Both the position numbers and the translations under genes were made by a program. A stretch of 64,000 bases of DNA from Cladophialophora immunda (Eukaryota; Ascomycota; Eurotiomycetes; Chaetothyriales; Herpotrichiellaceae), in NCBI RefSeq assembly GCF_000835495.1, contig NW_015622542.1, forward strand, positions 6,443,579 through 6,507,578. The letters run 5' to 3'. Of this stretch, positions 42,423-53,959 are shown one piece after another; the first letter of the stretch is position 1; every line of letters starts with the position of its first letter. Below the pieces are notes generated by a model, which worked only from the letters and a program-made list of their open reading frames with translations, made no database searches and was not told where the DNA came from.

Positions 42423-44735
42423 CTACCATGCCCACATTAATTTATGCGCCAGTATCCGCTCACCCAGCCTCTCATATAGAAAGGCATTGATCCATGAATC
42501 ATTAGTGCGACTCATCCTGCCAAAGACAGCGCCGCCCTTCCACGCCACTACTTGCGGATCCAGTTCCCTGGGTGGGCGCCCGATCAGAATGTCCTTGCTG
42601 TAGCCGGGTAATATTCCCTTCAAACTTTCTTCTAAATGCGAGCCCAGTCCGGGAGTGATAGATGTGCCACCCGTAAGCATGATCCCAGAGAGGAGATCGG
42701 ACGTCTTCTGCGAGGAGCCTCTAGCTGCGTGAGTAATTGACGTGACGATTGCGTTAGGGAGAGGGTAGACAGGGAGAATGTCATCGCGCCGTTCGATGGA
42801 GAGGGGTTCTTCTTCCTCCACCTCGGGGACCGGCGGTTTCTCGTCGCGTGGAGCACCGCCTTCATTCTCCTCCCCAGGTTGAGGAGTATCATCTGGCAGA
42901 TTGCGAGCGGGAGAGCTTGCAGCCGAGGGTTGTGGCGTGGCGTCCATTTCTTTGATATTGCTAAAGGATGGACGGCGGGAGTCGTTGTTGAAGGCCTCAT
43001 CTTTTGTCGCAGCTCCATTAGTGAGAACGCCATTCGTGTGTCCATTGGTCTTCGGGGCGGGTTTGTTTGTCGAGGTGAGGACTTCTTCCGGAGCAATGGC
43101 TGTCAGTATCTCCGCTTGCGCGGTGGAGCTCGGGTCATTTGGTTTGTTGTCGTAGATGTCGTAGGATTTGTCGACAAGTTTACGACGGCCCTTGAGCTTC
43201 CCACTATTATCAAAGACTTGTGGCCTGAAGAGTCCCATCGGCGCAAGTATGACTTCATCGTAGATCTTAAATGTGTACTTCCTGGTGTCTTGCCCCGGCG
43301 CACGCAGGTGAAAGTCATACAGCTGCACCGACACATCTGCCTCGGTCATGGTGCAAAACTTCTGCTTCAGCTCTTCTGCCAGCTGAAAGTCATATCGCCG
43401 GTTTAAATTGATCTCTGAGTAAGGAAAGTGGTTGTAGATGATCATCTTAACAAAAGTTTCGGTGATGTCCCTTCCGCCGTATTTCAGGTTGACTCGGGAG
43501 TTGTCAATGACCATTCCGTCTTCCACACAAGATATTGTTGTCTTTTGCGCGCCGATGTCGACAATGCAGCACGTCGTGAAACCAGCCCCGAAGGAAGCGG
43601 CCAAACTCTCCTGGATGAAGCAGACGCGTCCGAATCCGAACTCGGTGATGGCCATTTCAAGCAGACTCGTCACGTATGTCCTTTCGTAGTAGTCGGGAAT
43701 AACTATGACGCAGCTATACTGGTTCCAGTCTTCCCGCGTACGGAGTTTGAGTTCGAGTTGAGTCTTGATGGCGTCTTCGATGATGATGCGGATATCATCA
43801 TACAAGAAGCGTTTCGAGTCGTAGTCTTGCTCGTTGATCCAGCCACATCGAATGGGCCAGAATAGTTTATACCGCGGGCTTGATTGATCAGGGATGCGAA
43901 GAGCGGCTTTCCCTGTGATATACTCGGGAGGACCACCGAAACCTTCGTTTGTATCTGTCCACTCGATACGCATGGTGTCATTGTGCTCGGTGATAGTTTC
44001 GTATGTGTTTCTTCGGTTGTAGCTGGTGACCATGTCTCTGGACTGCGGCAGCACCTTTCTCTTGTTCATCCTCATTCGCACTTTAAGATCCTGAGACATT
44101 CCCGAGAATTTCTTTGCAAAGTCCTCGCCAAAACGCTTCTCTGGTTCCGGTGGGGGTAAGCCGTTGTCTAACTTGGCTCTTTTGGGCGCTGGTTCTCCAT
44201 CTCCCTCCTCGCTCTCAGATTTCTCAGACCGGCGAGCGATGACCATAGGGACAGTCTTTGGGAGGGCGTCGTTGGCGAGACCGACTCTTAGATTCTGGGA
44301 TCCGATATGAATAACGATGGTCTTCGCTCCGCTTGCAGCTTCGTCTTCAGCCTCCTCCTCCCCATCGTCCATTTCGATATCCCCATCGGGCCCAACTGTT
44401 TTGCCTTGTGCCAGTGCCCTGTCCCTGTCTTTGGCTTGTTTCACCATTTTGTTGCGTGCTTCTTCCTGCTGCGACCGGAAGGCCAGTATTTGTTCGTCTC
44501 GCTTGAGATAGTCTGTGTAATAGTTTTTTTGATTTATGGCTTGGATGATAGGCCAAGATGTGAGCTCCATGTTGCTATAGACAGTCAATTAGTTCTGTAT
44601 TCCTTTTTGACGGCTTTTCTGGCGAGGACTGTTGCAGGCACGAGAAAGCCTATCAAAGACATAAAGAACTTACTTATCAGTTCTCTCCAGGCCTTCCTCC
44701 CGCAGGAGGGCCTTTCCACTTTTCTTGCCCACCAT
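42423..44735 (-). CDS. ARP8: Actin-related protein 8 (INO80 complex)
   Basis: Two exons, 44735-44674 and 44574-42423, 737 aa. Splicing produces MVGKKSGKALLREEGLERTD then NNMELTSWPIIQAINQKNYY, a conserved Arp8 start. Then come a charged helix, IVIHIGSQNLRVGLAND (actin phosphate-1 region), CVIVIPDYYERTYVTSLLEM, CFIQESLAASFGAG with CCIVDIGAQKTTISCVEDG, KYGGRDITETFVKM, a long Asp/Glu/Pro insert (about 490-600), and GIMLTGGTSITPGLGSHLEE with LIGRPPRELDPQVVAWKGGAVF. Arp8 with Arp4 and actin docks INO80 on linker DNA. The insert in the C-terminal half is typical for Arp8 and disordered. Nuclear. The intron is 99 nt with a GTAAGT donor. Confidence 0.95.
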
Positions 44736-45295
44736 TTTTATCGGTCTCGCTCAATCCCCTTGGACACCGTTTACAGTTCAGGACAGGAACGGAGGCAGAG
44801 ATGAAGGCGGAATTCGTTGGTTATGGTGGCTATTGTAACATCCTGGCGCGAGGTCGTATGGTAAGAGTCTTCAGATCCTTTTTTGTGATGGTACAATATG
44901 TGGCAGGGAGAGTCGCAAAGGTTCAAAGTCAAGTCACGCAGGTCTGAAAAGGCTGTACTCCGCAATTTGCAAGTTGGTGGCACGCGTTGAAGAAGCGAGG
45001 AAAGTCCCACCCCGGATCATCGGGCGGTCAGTGGCTTGACACTCAAGGCTTCCGCCCACTACAACATCTCTGGCCTTCCTATTATCTCTTTTTCCCTTTC
45101 TTCATAATCCAAGTGGCATTAGGTCTTCATCGAAGGGAGATACGAATTGGCGGGATTAGGGACAAATTGCGCCTCCCTCTCCTCGGCTCTATCTGCAAAA
45201 TACCCAAGGTCCACATCGAAACCAGCGATATGGTCTTTTCGTGACCACTTGTCCTCTGAATCCTGCCGAGAACCGACAGCCTTCCATCGTCAGAC
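44736..45295. promoter_or_regulatory. Divergent promoter ARP8 / ARL1
   Basis: A 560-bp spacer between two divergently transcribed housekeeping genes; no clear motif. Confidence 0.4.
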
Positions 45296-46101
45296 ATGGG
45301 TGGCTCGTTTTCGAAATACTTCACCAACCTCATTTGGGGGAAGAAAGACATCAGGATTCTGATTCTTGGTCTTGTGCGTTGTTCGAGTTGCTTCTCACTG
45401 AAGATGAAATGGGCTGACAGATATTGACTCAAGGACAATGCTGGCAAGACCACCCTTTTGTATAGACTCAAGGTAGGTCACGGTTGACAGGTTTGGGTCT
45501 TGGTCTAAGCGAGACAGATTGGCGAGGTGGTCACCACGATACCGACCATTGGATTCAATGTGGAGTTAGTCTTGCCCAGGCCCAGACCATTGGCATGAGA
45601 GACTGAGCCCATTTGACTAGGTCCGTTCAATATGGCAACCTGAACTTCGATGTCTGGGACTTGGGGGGACAGACATCGATAAGACCCTATTGGAGATCAT
45701 ACTACGCCAACACCGCGGCCGTCATATTTGTCATTGATTCGACCGATATTGAACGATTAGAGATCGCCGCGGACGAACTAAGTTCGATGTTGAACGAGGA
45801 CGAACTGAAAGATGCGGCTTTATTGGTGTTTGCCAACAAGCAAGATCAGGTACAAATTATCTTCCCACCTCTGGAATATCGCTGACGACCAGTAGCCTGG
45901 CGCACAAGGAGCCGGTGAGATCTCTGAGGCTTTGAAATTGGGCGAGCTGAGAGACCGGAATTGGAGTATCGTTGCCTGCTCGGTGATCGATGGTAAAGGG
46001 ATCAATGAAGGCATGGACTGGCTTTCGTGAGTTTGCCTACTCGAAGTTACATGCCGATTCTTCTAACACCTTGCAGTCAAACTGTGCAATCAGAATCATG
46101 A
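45296..46101 (+). CDS. ARL1: ADP-ribosylation factor-like GTPase Arl1
   Basis: Six exons, 45296-45373, 45434-45472, 45518-45564, 45621-45849, 45896-46026 and 46077-46101, 182 aa. Gly2 in MGGSFSKYF is the myristoylation site. The GTPase boxes are [14 protein letters not shown] (P-loop over exons 1-2), [15 protein letters not shown] with switch I Thr, [20 protein letters not shown] (switch II), ANKQD, and [27 protein letters not shown] is diagnostic for Arl1. It recruits GRIP golgins and Arf-GEFs at the trans-Golgi. The smallest internal exons are 39 and 47 nt; all introns are GT-AG and 45-60 nt. No single long frame covers the gene, so it is easily missed. Length is exactly that of the family. 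Confidence 0.95.
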
Positions 46102-47004
46102 TGTGTCTGTTAAAATATACCCATGCATCAATGTGGCGCGTTCGAGAGCATCAATATCATTTTACTTCTGGCCCATTCAAGAGCATTCAACTGCGCAACT
46201 CAATTGTGTAGGTGTCCAGGTTGGGTTGGGTCCGCCAAATGAAACGTATACAATCCTGCTCAGTTACATACGCCATGAATGCAGCGATCTCTTTGGTATA
46301 GGGGATCTTGACGACATCAAGTCGAGCTGGGCTGGTTGCGCTGAGACTCAACTTTCCTTCTCAGAATACCAGCATGCCTCGCTTTCCACCGAGGTAGGTC
46401 AGTTGGAGGCTGCGGTGGCGTGAAAGTCAGCGGTCAGAGATGGCTGTTCGAGGGTCGGAGTCTTGTTTTGGACCGGAAAGGTCTATAGGCAGCTCCCAGA
46501 TACAGAGAGACAGACCGTATTGGTCATGAGTAGGATTAGCACTTGAGAAGCGTCGTTCGTGATCGTGTAGCATAAACTGCTTGGTGACTGAGAAAATGCT
46601 TAGGAGTTGAACGTGCGGAGAAGAGCAGCCCGCATCCGCAGATCTAGACTCCTCGTGTCACTACTGAAACAAATCACCCTGGTGATCGCTCGCAGCAACT
46701 GACTTTCTCTCCGACTTCGTTGCCAGAGAAAGCAGACGTTGTTTTTTGGCGGTGTCCTGATCGCGCCGACTCTCTCTCCATGTGCCTACTGTAAAGCCTT
46801 GTCTACCGTCAATCTGTCACGCTGGCTCGATTAAAGGGCTTACTCGTCCTCCTCGCCTCCATCGCCTTCTTCTCCCTCGTGACCATCATCAGCCTGGCTC
46901 CCTTTCGTGCGACTCCCCGGCTAGGTTCGATTTTGAACCAAGTCCGACCCTTCAAGCCAGCCTCTTCCTCCACGACCTCTCTGAGACCGGTGACAACCTC
47001 CAGC
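46102..47004. other. ARL1 3' flank and oligopeptidase 5' region
   Basis: About 0.9 kb. From 46795 the oligopeptidase frame is already open without ATG and encodes a hydrophobic then basic stretch. The rest shows no gene. Confidence 0.5.
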
Positions 47005-49291
47005 ATGGCTTCTCCAAAGTTTCGCAAGCCTCCGCAGGCGCCCCCAAGCTTCACGGCAACTCCTGAGTCACTCGTGAAGGACACGAAGGACATGTTGGCT
47101 GGTTCAAAGAAGATCACGGACGATATCGTTGCTCAAATTGCGCAGAAGGATGCGACGTTTCAGAATGTGCTTCTTCCCATGGCGCATGACGAGAACCAGC
47201 AAACATTGAAAGCCCACATCCTAGGATTCTACCAGTCCGTCTCCACTGATCAGGCACTGCGCGATGCCTCAACTGAAGCAGAGAAACTTATGGACGACTT
47301 CAGCATTGAGGCTGCCATGCGGGAAGACGTCTTCAACCTGGTGGACGCCGTACTCAAGAAGGGGGACAAGCTGGATCCCGAGTCTCAGAGGTTGCTAGAG
47401 AAGGAGCATAAGGCTTTTGTGCGAAATGGCTTGAATATTCCAGCTGGACCGAAGCGGGACCGATTCAAGGAAATCAAGAAGAGACTCAGCCAGCTAGGCA
47501 TCGCCTTTTCCAAGAATTTGAATGAAGAGAAAGGCGGTCTGTGGTTTACCCCTGCAGAGCTCAACGGTGTCCCCGAAGATGTCTTGTCTCTATTAAAGAA
47601 AGAAGGGGACAAGTACTGGTTGACCTTCAAATACCCAGATCTATTCCCTACTCTCAAATACGCCACCAACAGCGCAACGAGACGCAAAGTCTTTGTTGCG
47701 AACGAGAACAAATGCAACCAAAACGTCCCATTGTTTCGGGAAGCCATTCTGCTCAGAGACGAAGCTGCTCGCCTGCTTGGCTATCCCAACCATGCTGCTT
47801 TCAGGATCGAGGATAAGATGGCAAAGACCCCCAAGACAGTGGACGATTTCCTGGCTGATCTGCGCAACCGACTAAGCCAGGGAGGTCTGGACGAGATTGC
47901 GACTTTGAAGAAGATGAAGGAAGAAGACCTGAAATCTCGTGGCGAGGACTACGACGGGCGCTACTATCTGTGGGATCACCGCTTTTACGATCGTATGATG
48001 GAGGAGAAGGACTACCAGCTGGACCAACAGCTGATATCAGAGTGGTTTCCACTACAAACTACGATCAAAGGCATGCTTGAAATCTTTGAACAGATATTTG
48101 GCCTGGTCTTTGTGGAAATTGTGGGCAAGGACCGAGACGCTGTTTCTCCTTCTGGCAAGGGTGGCGATATTGTGTGGCACGAAGAAGTCCAGGTCTTCAG
48201 TGTTTGGGATGACGAAGGCGAGGGCGGCGGGTTTGTGGGATATCTATACTTGGATCTGTTCCCTCGCACCGGCAAATATGGACATGCTGCCAACTTCAAT
48301 CTCCAACCGGGATTCATTCAACAAAACGGAACGAGGAGATACCCAGCTACAGCTCTCGTGTGCAACTTCTCCAAACCCACGGCAAAGAAGCCCAGTCTCC
48401 TGAAGCACGATGAAGTCACCACCCTCTTCCACGAACTCGGCCACGGCATTCATGATCTTGTATCCCGTACAACCTACTCACGATTCCACGGTACCAACAC
48501 TGTCAGAGATTTTGTCGAAGCACCGAGCCAAATGTTGGAGAATTGGTGCTGGACGCCATCGCAACTCAAATCTCTGAGCAGGCACTATTCAACCCTATCC
48601 TCCGACTATTACGAGGCATGGAAAGAGGCAGCTGCAGCCGGCGGCTCAGACGTCAAAAAGCCCGAGGAACGCATCCCAGATGATCTGATACAAAAACTGA
48701 TCAAGACGAAGAACCTCAACGGCGCTTTGTTCAATCTGCGCCAACTCCACTTTGGCATCTTTGACATGACAATACACGAGCCCAAAGACCACGCCAGCCT
48801 TGAGGCGATGCACATATCCGAGACGTACAACGAGTTGAGGAAGGATATCAGCAAGATTGACGGGCCAGAAGTATTTGGCGAAGGCAACGCGTGGGGTAAC
48901 GGGCAAGCCACTTTTGGCCATCTGATGGGCGGTTATGACGCCGGTAAGTTTCCCGCTCCCTACTATTTGCACTCTACTTCTCTTCCTTCTTTAAGCTGGA
49001 CTCTTTGCTGTTCTTGTAAACGACGCCACTCACACGTTCTCTCCTGTAGGCTACTACGGCTACCTGTCCTCCCAGGTCTACTCGACGGACATGTTCTACA
49101 CAGTCTTCAGGCAGAATCCAATGGATCCCAAGGAAGGCCGTCGCTACCGCCACACCGTCCTCGAAAAGGGCGGCAGCCAAGACGAGATGAAGACCCTGGT
49201 CGATTTCCTCGGCAGGGAGCCCAAGACCGATGCCTTTTACGAGGAGCTCGGGCTCACCAAGGGAACGCAGTCCGGCGCCTCAACGACGTGA
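47005..49291 (+). CDS. PRD1: Thimet-type oligopeptidase (M3 metallopeptidase)
   Basis: Two exons, 47005-48943 and 49050-49291, 726 aa from the first in-frame ATG. The zinc site is LFHELGHGIHDLVS (HExxH) with the downstream Glu in FVEAPSQMLENW. Other family blocks are GYLYLDLFPRTGKYGHAANF, ALVCNFSKP, FGHLMGGYDAGYYGYLSSQVYS across the splice, and a C-terminal FLGREPKTDAF. Saccharolysin/thimet oligopeptidases cut short cytosolic or mitochondrial peptides, including released presequences. The usual length is 680-720 aa. The frame is open for 70 further codons upstream (46795-47004) with a hydrophobic and Arg/Ser/Thr-rich sequence that looks like targeting information but has no ATG; an upstream exon may exist. 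Intron GTAAGT..TGTAG, 106 nt. Confidence 0.92.
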
Positions 49292-49668
49292 AATTCGCGT
49301 TGTTCCTCGCGTTTGATGGCGCCGTGTGGTTTCTCCGGTTTGTACATATTTCTCCTCAGACCCGAGAGACGACCCTTTTTTTTTGGATAGCTAGATATTC
49401 CATGCGCCTTTGCCGAGAGATTTCTGGCCATAAGATCGCATACAATAGAATAACTTGTCCCAAAATCCCTATAAGGTTGTTTGCGTTGCGATGATGTACA
49501 AATACAGTACAATATAAAGGCTAAGCGACACCCCAAACAACAGCGGCACACAGGGCCGTCCGCGTGTCTGAGTTCTAGTCTCGATATCACCCGCTCTCCT
49601 TCCCTTTTCCCCCAACTCTCATACTGTTACCCGAAGTTATCAAAATACTGTTTACAATTACACAAGCT
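49292..49668. other. Convergent intergenic spacer
   Basis: A 377-bp spacer between convergent stops with a T8-T9 run at about 49376. Both 3' flanks; no gene seen. Confidence 0.5.
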
Positions 49669-50607
49669 TCACCGCCTCCCTCGACGTTCGAACCGCAGCT
49701 GGCCGTATTGGTCCGTGTAGGGCCTCTCACTGACATGGCAGATGACGGGCCTCCTCCCGAGATCCGACAAGTGCATGCCCTTGCTCCCCCACACGCCCTC
49801 CATCTCCTCCCTCTTCTTGGTCTTGGGCTTGCCGCGTCGGAGCCGCAGCTTCTCGAAGAAGACGTAGCTCGCATAGAAGACGGGGCTCTCCGCGCCGTCT
49901 GTGGGGCCTTTTTTCTTCAGGAACCGGCCCAGCTGCGCCGCCGTGGCCCTCTGGCCCGTCGAGGAGGGCGGGAGCGCCGCGTTGATGGTGCGCACGAAGC
50001 CCGCGTTGCTGGCCGCGGGCGTCTCGCGGAGGAAGCGGTTGATCTTGGTGCGCACATCGTCGCACGTGTCGTAGACGGGCACGGCGTCGCCGTCTTCGCC
50101 GTCGAGGGTGATGGACGAGACGTCGTTATCGTCATCCTTTTTGGACTTTGAGCTCGCGCTTTTCTTCCCCTGCGCGGTTCCGGTCGTGCCGGTCGTTTCG
50201 TTCTTCTTCACCTTTTTTTTCGGGTTTGGGTTCGGGCCCTGATGGGGGGAGAGTTAGACCTGAATCTGAAGGGGGGAAAGGCTAAAAGATAATAGCTAGC
50301 GAAGGAAAGGGCTGCGTATGACAGAAACGCCGGAATGGCAAGCATATCTTCGGGGACAAGCAGATAAAGCGGCTTAAGGAGGGAGAGCGATGCGACGTCT
50401 GACCCGCGACGTTAATGAGAAACCCTTTTTGGAACTTACACTCTCAAAGTCATGACGCCCTTCCCCATCGTCTGGATCAGCATGATTCTCGTTACTGTCG
50501 CTCTTGCGTTTCTTGCTCGCTGTGGACTTGGCCCCGTCGCGCGTTTGCGTCGCGGGAGGAATGTTGACGCTGCGGTCCTGTAGCGCCTGCTTTCCGGGCA
50601 TATTCAT
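49669..50607 (-). CDS. DUF7726-like nuclear-type protein
   Basis: Two exons, 50607-50440 and 50238-49669, 245 aa. The N-terminal third is basic/acidic low complexity with likely nuclear signals (STASKKRKSDS, PNPNPKKKVKKN, SKSKKDDDND). The folded core (about 110-235) reads CDDVRTKINRFLRETPAASN, then FVRTINAAL, AAQLGRFLKKKGPTDGAES, VFYASYVFFEKLRLRRGKPK and TKKREEMEG. This is the pattern of a widespread Pezizomycotina family of unknown function (DUF7726). The intron is 201 nt, the longest here. No enzyme motif; DNA or chromatin association is a guess from charge. The tail is Arg-rich (RFERRGRR). Confidence 0.75.
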
Positions 50608-51042
50608 CAATTTCGAAAGATTTTCGAGGTTGGAAGCGATGTCGAGAAAGGAGCCGCGGGGTTGTGACTGGGTTTTTGCGCGGAGAGACTTATGGGAGCA
50701 GAAGAATGACCAAAAGCAATGATTTATATCAGGATTGGAGAGCTGCTTCGAGGGGAGAGTCGATCAAGTCTGATCGCCAGAGACCAAGACGACGTCAGAG
50801 GTGGAGGGATCAGCACGGGAACAGCAACACAGGGACCAGTAGATTCGACAAGTGTGGGACAATCATGACAATCGACACGCGACGGACACAGAGGGAAACA
50901 GGTTGAGTACCTCGTGGTGGCTATCAACAAGGCTGGCAAGGCTAGCCACTAGCGCGTCAGAGGGGCCAACGCCTGATCACGTGCGACTATACGACATAGG
51001 ATCTCCCGATGACGTCGCCCCCTTTTCCCTCCTTTCCAGTAC
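50608..51042. other. Intergenic: DUF7726 promoter / MFS 3' flank
   Basis: A 435-bp spacer. Short frames only; no gene, repeat or RNA recognised. Confidence 0.5.
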
Positions 51043-53030
51043 CTAATGTGCAAACCTGAATGTGAGCATCTTGTTTCCCTTATCCGTCGTCGTTGCAAGA
51101 TAGTGTCGTTGCTCGTCCTCTGTCATGGAGTTCCACTTCCGGTCCCGGACTCTGGAAGGGTTCATGTCAGCAAATGCTCAGGTGGGAACCGGAAAGACGT
51201 ACTTGTTTCTCCAGACATAAAACCATTTGGCGAGGAGAAATAGGACAACATTGTATGCGCAAATGCCGATAAGGACCTTATAGCCACGCCTGTATAGGGG
51301 GGAATCGTCTGTTCGGAAAATCTGTGCGCCCGTCTATGTCAGCAACGACAAAGCCCTTCTCTGACAGTGGAATAGGAGATCTTCACATTCGAGCCGATGA
51401 TGTTACTTGCTTGCACAAACATATTGTACAACGCCGAAGCCACAGTCCTCGTTCGGACTGAACCAGCGTTACGGCTGGTTATCGCTACGTGTATGGCATG
51501 CACATATGGAGCGCCCACGAGCAGAGTCGCCAACGTGTACTTGACCCATCGAGACGCCTCCCCGGGCAAGAGCTCTGATGCGATGAGTAAGGGCATACAC
51601 CTAAAGCAGGAATAAGTCAGCGTGCTCGTTTGGGGAAAACTCTCGGGATCGACTTACCAGATCTGACTGAGTAGTGCAACAAGGAACCTCTGGTTCGTTT
51701 TCTCAGACAACCAGGTGAAGACGAGCAGGTTGATGATAAAGAGCACATATGACGGGATGGTGAGCATGTTGACCTCAAATCTGCCAAATGATTGCTTAAG
51801 AATCAACGACAAGTACTGAGTAACAGGGTAGTTGGGGATCAAAAAGGACAGCCCAATGGCGTAGATTGGCCACATCTCCCAGTCGCAGAGAGCGTAGAAC
51901 AGTAGTTTCGGCGTCACAGCTTGTCGATTGTGCATGTCGGCTTTGCTAGGATCATCACGCAGGATGCGGTTCGCGATAATCTTCTCCTCTCGCTCACTGA
52001 ACCAGCCCTTCTTCCCGCGGAACCACGAGGCTGTCTGGTATGGCGAAGGGGGTAAGTAAAAGTAGGTGGCGATGCCAATGAGGCCTGTGATTGTTCCCTC
52101 GAGCGCGAACAGCCAAGCCCATCTTTACAACGTCCAAGTCAGTAGGCCTCTCTTCCAGATAGTCATCACAACGTACCCTGGGAGGCCATTTATGCCGCGC
52201 ATGTTGAGGATGGCAGCAGCCAGAAACGCGCCGACGATTGAGGTTGCTTGATATGCGGTCCAGAACCAGGCCAAGCGTGCAGGAAGCTCTCTGCCCTTGT
52301 AATAATACGACAAATAGAGAATGGTATCCGGAATGAAGTGCTTTGAAGGTCAGTTGTAATCTAGAGCGACGGATGTGTGGGGACTTATCCCTCCTTCGAT
52401 CAAGCCCAGCAATGCCCGACAAGTGTAGAAAGACGATTTCCCACTGAGAAAAGCTTGGAAGCTTGCAACGAGACTCCAGCAGATCATCTGGATTGGGATC
52501 CAACGGTCCGGGCCCAACTTCTTGGATATCAGCTGAGAAGGTAGCTCCGCTGATAAAAAGCAGAGATAGAAAATAGTTTGGCCGTAGTTATAATCGTTGG
52601 TTGTCAGGTTGAGATCATCGAGCATGTTGTCTGTCAATGCTTGGATAATGTTTGCTCTGTCAAGCTGCACTGATATGGTATTAATACTCCAGCTCGCGCT
52701 GAATAAACGCACAAGGATGGGGCACTCACACGCAAAGAACGCCAGGCAGACCCATGTACAGATCTTTAGATCGATCTTGCGCACGACTCTCTTCTCTTCA
52801 GCAGGCTCCCATTGGAAAGAGGGATCGAAACGATGGCGGCCCTCCCACCTGTCAATAGGGACGTAGTTCTCTTCACCATGGACACGAAGGAAGGTCTTGT
52901 CCTCGGTAATGGTAATAGAGCTGCTGCCGGAACCAAGACCATCCTCGATCGCAAGAGTAACTGGGACAGACTCTCCCTTGAGATCATAGACTGGCTCAAA
53001 AGAGCTCTCATTCGACTTGGAGGACGCCAT
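51043..53030 (-). CDS. MFS anion transporter, Dal5/Tna1-like
   Basis: Seven exons, 53030-52730, 52669-52389, 52340-52177, 52122-51658, 51600-51387, 51321-51203 and 51151-51043, 550 aa. About 12 membrane segments. Family markers: CLAFFALQLDRANIIQALTD (TM1), YGQTIFYLCFLSAELPSQLI, CRALLGLIEGG, GWFSEREEKIIANRILRDDP in the central loop, VGAPYVHAIHVAITSRNAGSVRTRT, GSNIFRTDDSPLYRRGY and the C-terminal tail VRDRKWNSMTEDEQRHYLA. This anion:cation symporter group imports allantoate, nicotinate and sulfonates. Its neighbour is a divergent TauD dioxygenase, which hints at sulfonate uptake. Oddity: the donor of intron 2 reads ATAAGT (52388-52383), not GT; it may be inefficient or the gene disabled. Confidence 0.85.
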
Positions 53031-53959
53031 ATCAAAGCCAGACAAGAAACGACTCGAAAAGCTTAGGGCGCGGGTCCAATACCTGGGTACGAGGGGATTC
53101 CAACGGCAACCGTTGTATCTTATACCTACCCAGAAAACCCCGGGCTTCAGCTTCTGCACACTCCTCCCTCCTACCTTACCGTGCTTGATTCCACTGCCTC
53201 GGAAAGATCAGCGTGCATGTTGCATATTTGCAACCTTCCTTCCACGGCATATCCACCATTGCACATGCTGTCACCCGGTAGACAGAACCGGCGGGACATG
53301 ACCTCGACTGGCTCAGCATTCAAGCCTCGATCTCTCGGCCTGGATCCAATGAGGAGACTGCTCGGGATAGGGTACACTGCCGATCTCGGTTTGCCGCCTC
53401 AACTGACAAACGTGGACGCCGTCCGAGACGAGGCCGACAGCGACAATGAAGCCCGTTGTACCCATTCTCCGTTGTCTTTCCAGCATCTCGCTCGCTCCAT
53501 CTCAATCGCAATTGGTCCATATTGCTTATCGGATTGCACACGGCGGCGTGGCTTTGGACTTGCAGAGACTTGCGCTGCGTAGAGTCTGTACCTTCCCACT
53601 TCAGAGATCACGCAATATCAACCGAGAAGGCGTGCTCACCACTGAGAGCACCTCAATCCATCCTCAACTGGATCGCAATCCCGTCATTGACGAGGGAATC
53701 CACGGCTGAGTTTGCACCACAGTCACGACAGATATATCCACGCCCCAACCGGCGGAGAAACGCCCAGGGCGGACGCTGCCCTGCGGGGTTGGTGTTTCGG
53801 ATAGAACATTGATGAGCGAATCCCAAAGTTGGAGCTCAGAGATTTCTCGTGCCGAACATCCAGGGCGTAGTATAAAAGAGGGGAATCTCACCGGGCTGTG
53901 CTCGGGCTCGACTGGATTAGAATCCAACCTAGATCTCCTGTATAGAGACAGATTGCAAA
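53031..53959. promoter_or_regulatory. Shared divergent promoter MFS / TauD
   Basis: 929 bp between the two divergent start codons, with a TATA box near the TauD end. Several short frames, none convincing. Control by sulfur (CYS3/MetR-type bZIP) is expected for such genes but I saw no clear palindromic site. Confidence 0.5.
53871..53878 (+). promoter_or_regulatory. TATA box of TauD gene
   Basis: TATAAAAG, 82 bp upstream of ATG 53960 with only a short leader between: a good fungal core-promoter match for a regulated gene. Confidence 0.65.

Noticed and set aside
49708..50151. A 147-codon plus-strand frame
   Set aside because: Antisense to the DUF7726-like gene with typical Arg/Ala/Gly shadow composition.
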